In this document: piece after piece, positions 1 through 6,992 of the stretch
How the letters are laid out: each line of letters begins with the position of its first letter
Position numbering within the stretch: the stretch's first letter is position 1
DNA from: Saprospiraceae bacterium
Lineage (GTDB): Bacteria > Bacteroidota > Bacteroidia > Chitinophagales > Saprospiraceae
Direction: 5' to 3'
DNA: 64,000 nt
NCBI GenBank assembly: GCA_020631355.1
Contig: JAHDHL010000012.1
Span: 1 to 64,000, forward strand
Position numbers and translations under genes: made by a program
The notes under the pieces: model-generated
What the model was told of the DNA's origin: nothing
The model's input: the letters and a program-made list of their open reading frames with translations, nothing else
Databases searched by the model: none

Positions 1-1
1 G

Positions 2-73
2 TAGACCTACTAGGACTCGAACCTAGAATGCGAGAACCAAAAACTCGAGTGTTGCCAATTACACCATAGGTCT
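2..73 (-). tRNA. tRNA-Gln (anticodon UUG)
   Basis: Read on the minus strand, this folds as a cloverleaf: 7-bp acceptor stem AGACCTA/TAGGTCT, D arm GTG...CAC, anticodon loop TTTTGGT with UUG at positions 34-36, and a T arm TAGGTTCGAGTCCTA. The anticodon stem has a U-U mismatch next to the loop. The discriminator base is A at position 2 and the following C at position 1 could start an encoded CCA, but the window edge cuts it off. It decodes CAA and, by wobble, CAG glutamine codons. Confidence 0.93.
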
Positions 74-102
74 GTAACCAACCTTTTCTTCAAAAGGTGA
101 CG

Positions 103-110
103 CAAATATA
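103..110 (-). promoter_or_regulatory. possible -7 element for the tRNA-Gln gene
   Basis: On the minus strand the sequence reads TATATTTG, a full match to the Bacteroidota -7 consensus TAnnTTTG, about 30 bases upstream of the mature tRNA 5' end. No clear TTG lies at the usual -33 distance. Between it and the tRNA, positions 81-98 form a perfect 7-bp hairpin (ACCTTTT, loop CTTC, AAAAGGT) that would sit in the 5' leader removed by RNase P. Confidence 0.35.
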
Positions 111-331
111 TAAACTTTGAATCATTCTGTAAAGTTCCCGAGATGTTTTTTTATTAAAAAATTTAATCTAGCTGCTAGCAGCAAAGATGATGGGGGATAC
201 GTTCTATAAGAACCAAACAGAAACACAGGACTAAGAGGCCATTTTTGGTCTTTTGTATTCCATACACGAATAAGATGTCTAAGGGAAATTTGCATTATCC
301 TAATCTTAGGTCTAACTTTAAAACGAGTTAA
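111..331. other. intergenic region between tRNA-Gln and the sigma factor gene
   Basis: No gene is visible. It holds a perfect 12-base palindrome GCTGCTAGCAGC at 171-182 and a wobble-containing 9-bp hairpin at 233-254 (AAGAGGCCA, loop TTTT, TGGTCTTTT). Either might regulate the sigma operon, but no good -33/-7 pair is seen in front of the sigma gene. Confidence 0.4.
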
Positions 332-895
332 ATGGAATTATCACTAAGCTTGAAGCATAAAGAAGAAGACTTCATACATGCCTGCGTCCGTAAGGAACGA
401 TGGGCCCAACGGAAGCTGTACGAAATGTACTACAGCAAGATGTTGGGTGTGTGTGTCCGTTATGCCAGGGATACTGAGGAAGCCAAGGATATTCTTCATG
501 AGGGATTCATCAAGGTTTTCAAGCACATAGCCAAATACCAACCCGGAACTTCACTCAATGCTTGGGTGAAAAGAATCATGGTCAATACTTGCATTGACTA
601 CTATCGCAAAATTTCAAGGAGGAGGACTGAAGACATGGACCACGCCAATGGTTTGTTCACCAAGGAACCGGATGCCATTGATAACTGTAGCGAGGAGGAC
701 ATCCTCAAATCGGTACAGTCATTGTCACCCGCTTACAGGGCTGTCTTCAATTTATATATTATCGAGGGCTATTCCCACAAGGAAATTGGGCAAAAGCTAG
801 GGATTACAGAAAGTACTTCCCGCTCGAATTTGGTAAAAGCTAGGTTAAAACTAAGGGAGATGTTGGCTCCCAAATATGCAGATTATGGAAAATAA
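332..895 (+). CDS. ECF-type RNA polymerase sigma factor
   Basis: A 187-residue sigma-70 family protein of the extracytoplasmic-function type, with only regions 2 and 4. Region 2 spans about residues 25-95 (core-binding and -10-recognition helices around DTEEAKDILHEGFIKVFKHI and TSLNAWVKRIMVNTCIDYYR). Region 4 spans about residues 125-180 and carries the helix-turn-helix YSHKEIGQKLGITESTSRSN. The length is normal for the family. The start ATG at 332 gives a complete region 2. The 3' end overlaps the next gene, which encodes a membrane protein with a cytoplasmic N-terminus, so the pair looks like a sigma/anti-sigma operon in which the sigma factor is released by an envelope signal. That pairing is inferred from layout. 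Confidence 0.9.
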   Translation: MELSLSLKHKEEDFIHACVRKERWAQRKLYEMYYSKMLGVCVRYARDTEEAKDILHEGFIKVFKHIAKYQPGTSLNAWVKRIMVNTCIDYYRKISRRRTEDMDHANGLFTKEPDAIDNCSEEDILKSVQSLSPAYRAVFNLYIIEGYSHKEIGQKLGITESTSRSNLVKARLKLREMLAPKYADYGK

Positions 896-2282
896 GGACT
901 TCGACAAATGGATTCGAAAGCGCCTGGAAAATGTCCAGCCTGAATTCGATCCCGGTGACTGGGATAGGATGGAGGAGGAGTTGGATAATGACGAGAGAGA
1001 ATCAAAGGAACTACTGTACTTCAAGGGAATGGAAATCGCCATCGTGCTATTGGTGGTATTGACATTGTTCAGGTATTACCCTGATTCGACACCAGTAGCG
1101 GATTATCCGTTTCAACAGGGTACCGAGGTGATTACACCCCAGGAAAGAACCTCATCAAATGGTACAAGTACGAATTCGGATGTACTATCGGATGCACAAG
1201 ACAAGGTTGCATTGGCCGATAACCATTCTAATGCAAGGAATACCGAAACTGGAAATATCGACTCTGATATACAGTCTCCCGTTCAATCCATATCAACCGT
1301 AACTCATTCTAATACTACATTATCCTCACAACAAAATAATTCAATATCGAATACAATCTACACTGATATACCTGTTTCCAATCATACCAATACAGAGACA
1401 TTTGAAAAAGTACCTTCCACTGAGAATAAGGCTCTGTCACCCATCACCATACAGCAATTATCCCTTGATAATAAGTTGGAGGTAGCAACTCTAGAGGAAA
1501 ATGTGGTTCTGGAAACTTCATCTATATTGGAAACCATAAAAATGTTGGATGTTGAAGTCAGTCCCATGGCACAGGAGCAAATGCAGATTCCCGTTCAGTT
1601 GAATAAGCCTGAATTCAGATTGAGTTATTCAATGGGATTGGACTGGAATAATATCGTAACGCCATATGATATGGATACGGGATCTTCTTTCTCGCAAGGA
1701 AATCTGGGTTTTTCATCCGCCTTGACAGCTTCAATCAAGAAGAACAGATGGGAATTCGAAACAGGTTTGGGGTATACAAGGAATGCCTACAATCCCGTGC
1801 CTGTGTATGAAGTGACAGGTAGTTCCCGGGAGGGATACGAGGCGCAGACCTTGAATAATCTGACATTCAATATTCTTAGGATACCATTGAATGCAAGATT
1901 CTTTATCAGGAAATCATCCAATCCGGTTAATTTCTATATCAGTACAGGAGCCAACCTGAATGCAGTGGCATGGTCCAATTATTCCAGATATACCTACCAG
2001 GTTAAGGAAGAAACCAATTTGGTGGATGTATTGGAGGGCAGACAACCCAAGGATGTGGTAAGTAAGAATGCAGGATTCTTTAATGATGAGACAATCGGAG
2101 AAAACTTCTTCATTACGGCGCATCTTGGTTTTGGGATGGAAAGCAGAATCAACGAGAAAACCAGTTTCTTCCTGCAACCTAAGTATACATTCTACCTGAT
2201 GCCCGGTACCACGGGATTGGGACCGAATAATGACCAATTCAATTCATTGTCATTCGACTTGGGGCTCAGATATAAGTTTTAA
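885..2282 (+). CDS. membrane-spanning anti-sigma-like protein fused to an outer-membrane beta-barrel
   Basis: About 465 residues. The start is ATG 885 (MENKDFDK), overlapping the sigma stop codon; ATG 876 is a possible alternative. A charged cytoplasmic N-terminus of about 45 residues is followed by one transmembrane helix (MEIAIVLLVVLTLF), then a long Ser/Thr/Asn-rich low-complexity stretch (about residues 70-220). From about residue 240 to the end there are amphipathic strands of an 8-10-stranded outer-membrane barrel (PorT/OmpW-like) ending in a typical aromatic terminus, GLRYKF. An inner-membrane helix and an outer-membrane barrel in one chain means it should cross the periplasm. This is the architecture of the dual-membrane-spanning anti-sigma (Dma) proteins of Bacteroides. 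The sigma-binding role is inferred from the N-terminus and the overlapping sigma gene. Confidence 0.78.
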   Translation: MENKDFDKWIRKRLENVQPEFDPGDWDRMEEELDNDERESKELLYFKGMEIAIVLLVVLTLFRYYPDSTPVADYPFQQGTEVITPQERTSSNGTSTNSDVLSDAQDKVALADNHSNARNTETGNIDSDIQSPVQSISTVTHSNTTLSSQQNNSISNTIYTDIPVSNHTNTETFEKVPSTENKALSPITIQQLSLDNKLEVATLEENVVLETSSILETIKMLDVEVSPMAQEQMQIPVQLNKPEFRLSYSMGLDWNNIVTPYDMDTGSSFSQGNLGFSSALTASIKKNRWEFETGLGYTRNAYNPVPVYEVTGSSREGYEAQTLNNLTFNILRIPLNARFFIRKSSNPVNFYISTGANLNAVAWSNYSRYTYQVKEETNLVDVLEGRQPKDVVSKNAGFFNDETIGENFFITAHLGFGMESRINEKTSFFLQPKYTFYLMPGTTGLGPNNDQFNSLSFDLGLRYKF

Positions 2283-2306
2283 TAATTCAGACTCAATTTT
2301 ATATAG

Positions 2307-2346
2307 AAGTGCTCGGTTGTTCGCAATCGGGCACTTTCTTTTTTAT
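2307..2346 (+). terminator. rho-independent terminator of the sigma/anti-sigma operon
   Basis: A 13-bp stem with two G-T wobbles (AAGTGCTCGGTTG against CAATCGGGCACTT) closes a TTCG tetraloop and is followed by TCTTTTTTT. It starts 25 bases after the anti-sigma stop codon. Confidence 0.9.
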
Positions 2347-2446
2347 GTGTATCCATTTAAATAGAAACTCATTTCCTTATATCATGGAATTATGAGGGAA
2401 CAGGGTTGATGAAGAAGTCATTTGGAAAATAGGAATGGGAAGATTA

Positions 2447-3799
2447 CTATATCTTATCCTCGTATTTACTGAAAATGACCACACCAACGATACAGAAGAT
2501 GAGGGCTGCAACAGCAGTTGCGCGGACACCCATAGGGTTATCAAGGCTTTTTCCCATAAGTAATAGGGATGGGAAAATGAGATTGGCCAGCGTAATTCCT
2601 ATTTTCATCATGAATGTACGGACCGCAAAGTAGGTGCCTGCATTATTGATACCGCCTTGTTCACTATCCCTATAAATCAAATCGGCGATGATGGCATTGG
2701 GTATGATGCCGAATGATGCCATCGGAAATGCCGAAAGGATAGCTGTGAAGTAGAACAGTATATTGATGTTGAGTGGAATCAGGTCAATGAATCCCGTTAT
2801 ACCAAAGATGATGATGTAGGAACAGAATGCCATAATGGTTACTTTCTTCTTTCCTACCTTGCGAACAGCCACGTTAATCGGCCAATAGAACAGTAAGCTG
2901 CATATCAGTGCCAATCCAAGGAAAGCAACGGATTCCGCTTGGTCCTTTCCCATTAGTAATGTGATATAATAGGCGATGCCCAATTGGATGAATGTAGCAG
3001 ATAACCAATAGGTAAGATCAGAAAATACGAATGCCTTGAGATTATTATTCTTTAGGATAAGGCTAAAGAAATACTTGAATCCACCTGGGTTTTCTACCTG
3101 ATTCTGTTGGGCATACTTATTCTCATTCAAGAAGAATACAGGGATGAGCATGCAAACCAATGCCATACAGGAAAAACTGAAAATCAGGGTTTGGAAAGCA
3201 TCAAGATAGCTGTAGCCCTGTTCCACGAATGTACCAATCAAACCATATATCGAAAAACCGGTGGCAAATCCGAATATCCAGGTCAGTGAGATGACGGTAC
3301 TGATTTTCATCCGGTCATCCGGGTGATGCCCCAATTCGGCAATCAAGGCATTATATGGAATCAGATACATCGTAAAGCAGATGTAATAGACAATGGAAAT
3401 ACCCACTAGCCATATAACATTCAGATTGGAAAGTTCATGACTGATAGGGTAGAATAGCAAAAAGGAACTCAGGGCAAATGGCAATGCGGCAATGGCCATC
3501 ATTTTCTTTCGCTTACCCAATTTATTGCCATTGAATGAATCACTGATTTTGGCTATCCAAGGATCGGTAAAAGCATCCAGTAGACGGCCTGCGGCTCCCA
3601 ATAGGCCCACAATGGTGAGAATACCCAGAATGGAACCCTGATAAAAGAAAGCAGGGAATCGTTCGATTCCATCCTCAGTAGGCATGTAGAAATAAACCAA
3701 GAGCGAGCCCGCACTGAAACTAGCCAACGACCAACCGTATTGGCCTATGGCATAAATGATGATTTGGGATAAGGGAGGCCTTGGTTTACTATCTTGCAA
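2447..3799 (-). CDS. MFS transporter, GPH-type sugar:cation symporter family
   Basis: A 450-residue integral membrane protein with about 12 hydrophobic helices spread over its length. The motif GRLLDAFTDPWIAKISD near residue 66 is the hallmark of the glycoside-pentoside-hexuronide:cation symporter (MFS_2) family, in which the Asp residues help couple cation to sugar. A second characteristic stretch, MYLIPYNALIAELGHHPDDR, lies near residues 143-162. It probably takes up a sugar or glycoside across the inner membrane; the substrate cannot be told. It lies 24 bases downstream of the ABC ATPase gene on the same strand and is probably co-transcribed with it. There is no sugar-catabolic gene next to it. 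Confidence 0.85.
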   Translation of the reverse strand: MQDSKPRPPLSQIIIYAIGQYGWSLASFSAGSLLVYFYMPTEDGIERFPAFFYQGSILGILTIVGLLGAAGRLLDAFTDPWIAKISDSFNGNKLGKRKKMMAIAALPFALSSFLLFYPISHELSNLNVIWLVGISIVYYICFTMYLIPYNALIAELGHHPDDRMKISTVISLTWIFGFATGFSIYGLIGTFVEQGYSYLDAFQTLIFSFSCMALVCMLIPVFFLNENKYAQQNQVENPGGFKYFFSLILKNNNLKAFVFSDLTYWLSATFIQLGIAYYITLLMGKDQAESVAFLGLALICSLLFYWPINVAVRKVGKKKVTIMAFCSYIIIFGITGFIDLIPLNINILFYFTAILSAFPMASFGIIPNAIIADLIYRDSEQGGINNAGTYFAVRTFMMKIGITLANLIFPSLLLMGKSLDNPMGVRATAVAALIFCIVGVVIFSKYEDKI

Positions 3800-3823
3800 A
3801 ATGTAGGATTTCTACTTTACTGG

Positions 3824-4717
3824 TTATCCTTTCTTGGTAATTTCCAAGAATTCGGACTCTAAGCTACGTTTTCTTTCCAATAATCTATTGAGAATAAGTC
3901 CTTTTTCAAAAATAAGGCGATTCAATTCAGTAGCACCGATTCCATCCTCAGGAAGTGTGATGATAAGATGATCCTTTACTTCCTCCATTTTCTTGATATT
4001 GGGTACGGCAGCCAATAATTCCTTGAGCTGGTCCATTTTGTCGGAACCGATTTCGATGAGCTTGTCTGAAGTCAGAATGGCTCCTACGGTTCCGGATGCA
4101 AGCATCTTACCCCTTTTGATGATGGCAACGTGGGTACAGATTTTTTCAACCTCATCCAGTATATGACTGGCCATTAAGATGGTCTTACCCCTGTCGGCAA
4201 TCTTGATGATGGTTTCCCTGACTTCGGCAATTCCCTCGGGATCCAAACCATTGGTCGGTTCGTCAAAAATGAGGACATCTGGGTCGCCCACCAATGCACC
4301 TGCTATGGCCAATCTTTGTTTCATTCCCAAGGAGAATGTCCTGAATTTGGATTCCTTGCGCTCCTTAAGATTCACAAGTTCCAATAACTCGTCAATATTG
4401 GGAGCGTAGTCCTTCTTGATATGTGCCACGATTTCCAAATTCTTTCTGGCAGACATATAGGGATAGAAATTGGGGGTTTCCAAGAGTGTACCGATATGCA
4501 TCCTTGCCTTTTCCCCATATTCGTTATCGAACCAAGTGTATTGCCCGGCCGTGGGTTTGATGATACCCAAGACCATACCGAGAGTAGTGGTTTTGCCACT
4601 ACCGTTGGGTCCGAGTAATCCTAGGATTTGACCTTTTTCGATATTGAGGGATAGCTGATTGACAGCGGTGATGCTGCCATATTGCTTTGTTAGATTTTGG
4701 ATGGATAATACTGACAC
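3824..4717 (-). CDS. ABC transporter ATP-binding protein (BcrA/CcmA-like)
   Basis: A 297-residue ATPase with Walker A GPNGSGKTT near residue 36, signature FSLGMKQRLA near residue 128, Walker B DVLIFDEPTNGLDPEG and the switch histidine in MASHILDEV. The extra C-terminal 80 residues fit the bacitracin/gliding (BcrA, GldA) group of exporter ATPases. Such ATPases need a separate membrane subunit, and none lies next to it: the downstream gene is a secondary symporter and the upstream gene a thioredoxin-like protein. The permease is either encoded elsewhere or has been lost. A strong terminator at 4735-4784 separates it from the upstream thioredoxin gene. Confidence 0.88.
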   Translation of the reverse strand: MSVLSIQNLTKQYGSITAVNQLSLNIEKGQILGLLGPNGSGKTTTLGMVLGIIKPTAGQYTWFDNEYGEKARMHIGTLLETPNFYPYMSARKNLEIVAHIKKDYAPNIDELLELVNLKERKESKFRTFSLGMKQRLAIAGALVGDPDVLIFDEPTNGLDPEGIAEVRETIIKIADRGKTILMASHILDEVEKICTHVAIIKRGKMLASGTVGAILTSDKLIEIGSDKMDQLKELLAAVPNIKKMEEVKDHLIITLPEDGIGATELNRLIFEKGLILNRLLERKRSLESEFLEITKKG

Positions 4718-4734
4718 TGCCCAAAGGGTTTGAT

Positions 4735-4784
4735 GAATCCTAAAAATATAAAAATCCTCATTCCAAATGCATGGAATGAGGATT
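4735..4784 (-). terminator. rho-independent terminator after the first thioredoxin-like gene
   Basis: A perfect 13-bp stem (AATCCTCATTCCA at 4753-4765 against its complement at 4772-4784) with a 6-base loop. On the minus strand it is followed by TTTTTATATTTTTAG. It lies 36 bases past the stop codon of the gene at 4821-5402. Confidence 0.9.
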
Positions 4785-4820
4785 CATATCTATCAATACA
4801 TTGATAAATTAGACGAAAAA

Positions 4821-5402
4821 TCAATCATTTTTTTCCGAAGCGGGTAATGCATTGGTTTTCTCGCCCCGATATTTCTTCTGATATATATCCCAAGGTGTTT
4901 TCTTGTAATGGTCCCCACCGAAATAAGTCATGATCGGTTCGAACTTCTCGGCAGGCAAATAACCCGGGATAGGTTGTATCACTTTCTGATTCTCATTAAT
5001 GAATACGACAGTAGGATAGCCCAATTTACCATTGGTCATCCAAGCAGCCAGTTCATGGTAACCCCGCTTGCCACTCTTGACGAACTTGTATTCCTTTCCA
5101 TTGAATTCGATGCTTTCCTTTTGTTCCGCATCGAATTTGACCGCATAGAAATTATTATTGATATAATTGGCAATCACAGGATCCTTGAAAGTACTGGCTT
5201 CCATTTTCCTGCACCATCCGCACCATTCTGTGTAGACATCAACGAATATCTTACGCTTTTCTGTCTTGGACTTTTCCATGGCCTGTTCCCAGGTCAACCA
5301 TTCCACTCCTCCCTGGGGAGCAATAGCGGTATCCACACTCACGTTTGGGGACCATACCATGGTAGCCAGCATGATGATAGGTGCGAATAGAAGTTTATAC
5401 AT
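4821..5402 (-). CDS. secreted thioredoxin-like protein (CGWC)
   Basis: A 193-residue protein with an N-terminal hydrophobic signal segment (residues 1-20) and a thioredoxin fold carrying the redox motif C61-G-W-C64, preceded by IFVDVYTEW as in the Thioredoxin_7/DsbD-gamma-like group. A cis-proline is likely in LGYPTVVFI. It probably acts in the periplasm as a thiol-disulfide oxidoreductase. It is about half identical by eye to the neighbouring gene at 5635-6201, with matching blocks around WLTWEQA, the CGWC motif, KFDAEQKE, GRRGYHELAA and IPGY. The two genes are a tandem duplication, each with its own intergenic region. Confidence 0.85.
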   Translation of the reverse strand: MYKLLFAPIIMLATMVWSPNVSVDTAIAPQGGVEWLTWEQAMEKSKTEKRKIFVDVYTEWCGWCRKMEASTFKDPVIANYINNNFYAVKFDAEQKESIEFNGKEYKFVKSGKRGYHELAAWMTNGKLGYPTVVFINENQKVIQPIPGYLPAEKFEPIMTYFGGDHYKKTPWDIYQKKYRGEKTNALPASEKND

Positions 5403-5634
5403 GATATGATTTCTTTAGATGATATGTGTATCGGAAAATCAGATACCCTAAAACCAGTGGGAGCCTACTTTCCAAATCGAATCCCTAAGGGATGAAATTT
5501 GTTGTAAACCAATAACTGGTATGTATGATTTCAAATGAATATGAGTTCAAGATAAGAATAAAGCACTTCACTAGGAAAGTGGATTAACGCTATTTTAGAA
5601 AAGATTAACCTTTGTTTTTATGGAATAGCGACAA

Positions 5635-6201
5635 TTACTTACTCTTTGATTCAATGTACTGGTCATATGTCTTGGTTTTATAATTATTGTCACCAATATA
5701 ACCCAATACATCAAGCATGTCATCAGCCTGTCTGTAACCCGGAATGATTGTGATACGGTCCACTTTTTCATCCATGGCTACGAATGAGGGATAACTCATC
5801 TTATTCTCCAACAATGCAGCGGCTAATTCGTGATAGCCCCTTCTACCATTGGCAACGTACTTGAAAGTATGTCCCTTATAAACGATGTCTTCCTTTTGCT
5901 CGGCATCCAACTTGACAGAATAGAAATGCTCATTCATATAGTTGACAACTTCCTTATCCTTGAAAGTGGTCGCATCCATACGCTTGCACCAGCCACACCA
6001 ATCGGTATAGACATCAATGAAGATTTTCTTCGGATTCTTGTCATTCTTCTCAATGGCTTCTTCCCATGTCATCCATTCAATCTTAGGAGCGATTTCTTCC
6101 GTTACGGATTCAGAATCGTTAGAAGAAATAGAGAACGAATAGGAAACAAAAGCAATAGCAACCAGAATCGGTAGGGCTAGGAGAGATGTAAATTTTCTCA
6201 T
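5635..6201 (-). CDS. secreted thioredoxin-like protein (CGWC), tandem paralogue
   Basis: 188 residues. The signal peptide covers residues 1-26 (MRKFTSLLALPILVAIAF...), and the redox motif is C69-G-W-C72 within VYTDWCGWCKRMDATTF. It shares with the 4821-5402 protein the order of motifs, the KLDAEQKED block, a GRRGYHELAA block and the cis-Pro region MSYPSF. The N-terminal 40 residues and the C-terminal tail differ most, which suggests different partners or localisation with the same chemistry. The 232 bases between the two genes contain no other gene. Confidence 0.85.
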   Translation of the reverse strand: MRKFTSLLALPILVAIAFVSYSFSISSNDSESVTEEIAPKIEWMTWEEAIEKNDKNPKKIFIDVYTDWCGWCKRMDATTFKDKEVVNYMNEHFYSVKLDAEQKEDIVYKGHTFKYVANGRRGYHELAAALLENKMSYPSFVAMDEKVDRITIIPGYRQADDMLDVLGYIGDNNYKTKTYDQYIESKSK

Positions 6202-6452
6202 TAGGATAATATTATGTGAATTTTCAGGATGGGAAATACCCGTACCTGAATGAATTCAAGGTGAAAATATATTTTAAGTCAAATGATACTCAGACATAAC
6301 TTTTTTATGAGTTACGGATTCTAAGTATTGAATATCATCTAAAGTTCAATTAGTATTCCAATAAGGCCTACTATTGGACAAGGACACATCAAATGTACAT
6401 ATGAACTGCATCCGGCGTTTCTAAATTAACAGTATTTAACCTTGTCGAAGGA

Positions 6453-6986
6453 TTACTTGTTACCAAATGTCTTGGCCATACCATTTTCCCATCTTATCCT
6501 ATGGAGTTCATAAATATGACAGACATCCATTCCGAATGAGCGTTCTTCTACCCATTCAAACCCAAGCCGTTCATAGAATCGGTGTACCCTTGTATTTTGT
6601 ACCAATGGGTCAACCAATATGGATTGAACATTCTTCGATTCAAAGCAAATACGAATGGCCAGTTCCATCATTTGGGTTCCATATCCCTTGTTGAGATAAT
6701 GGGCTTCACCAATCCAGATATCAATGGCCCGCTTATCATTAGATACATCGCCCCAGTATTTCGTTTCTTCGAGATGAGGATTTATGATTTGAATGAATCC
6801 GATGGCTTGCTCACCAATACATGCCATCAACTGTAACCGCCAGTCCAAACGGCGGGGAAGTTCATAGTCCCAATTCCAATCATCATTGGGGTCGGATGCA
6901 ATGACGTGTTCCTGTTGGTCCCAATGACGGAGTACCTCCAAGTCATCCAAGGAGGCTTTCCTAAGTATGATTTGGGAATGGGCCAT
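6453..6986 (-). CDS. GNAT N-acetyltransferase, AAC(6')-like
   Basis: A 177-residue acetyltransferase of the GNAT fold. The acetyl-CoA-binding region is GEAHYLNKGYGTQMMELAIR (about residues 93-112), followed by VDPLVQNTRVHRFYERLGF, a pattern shared with aminoglycoside 6'-acetyltransferases and siderophore-type acetyltransferases (Acetyltransf_8). The substrate is unknown. Its start lies 6 bases after the stop of the large helicase-like gene, so the two are very likely one transcript. A resistance role cannot be claimed from sequence alone. Confidence 0.82.
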   Translation of the reverse strand: MAHSQIILRKASLDDLEVLRHWDQQEHVIASDPNDDWNWDYELPRRLDWRLQLMACIGEQAIGFIQIINPHLEETKYWGDVSNDKRAIDIWIGEAHYLNKGYGTQMMELAIRICFESKNVQSILVDPLVQNTRVHRFYERLGFEWVEERSFGMDVCHIYELHRIRWENGMAKTFGNK

Positions 6987-6992
6987 GTTTCC

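Noticed and set aside
171-182. Palindrome GCTGCTAGCAGC near tRNA-Gln as an integration attachment site
   Set aside because: There is no integrase, no direct repeat of the tRNA 3' end, and no change in gene content nearby.
6453-6986. GNAT gene as a toxin of a GNAT/RHH toxin-antitoxin pair
   Set aside because: The enzyme is of the AAC(6')-like group and no ribbon-helix-helix antitoxin gene is present; its neighbour is a 1289-residue protein.
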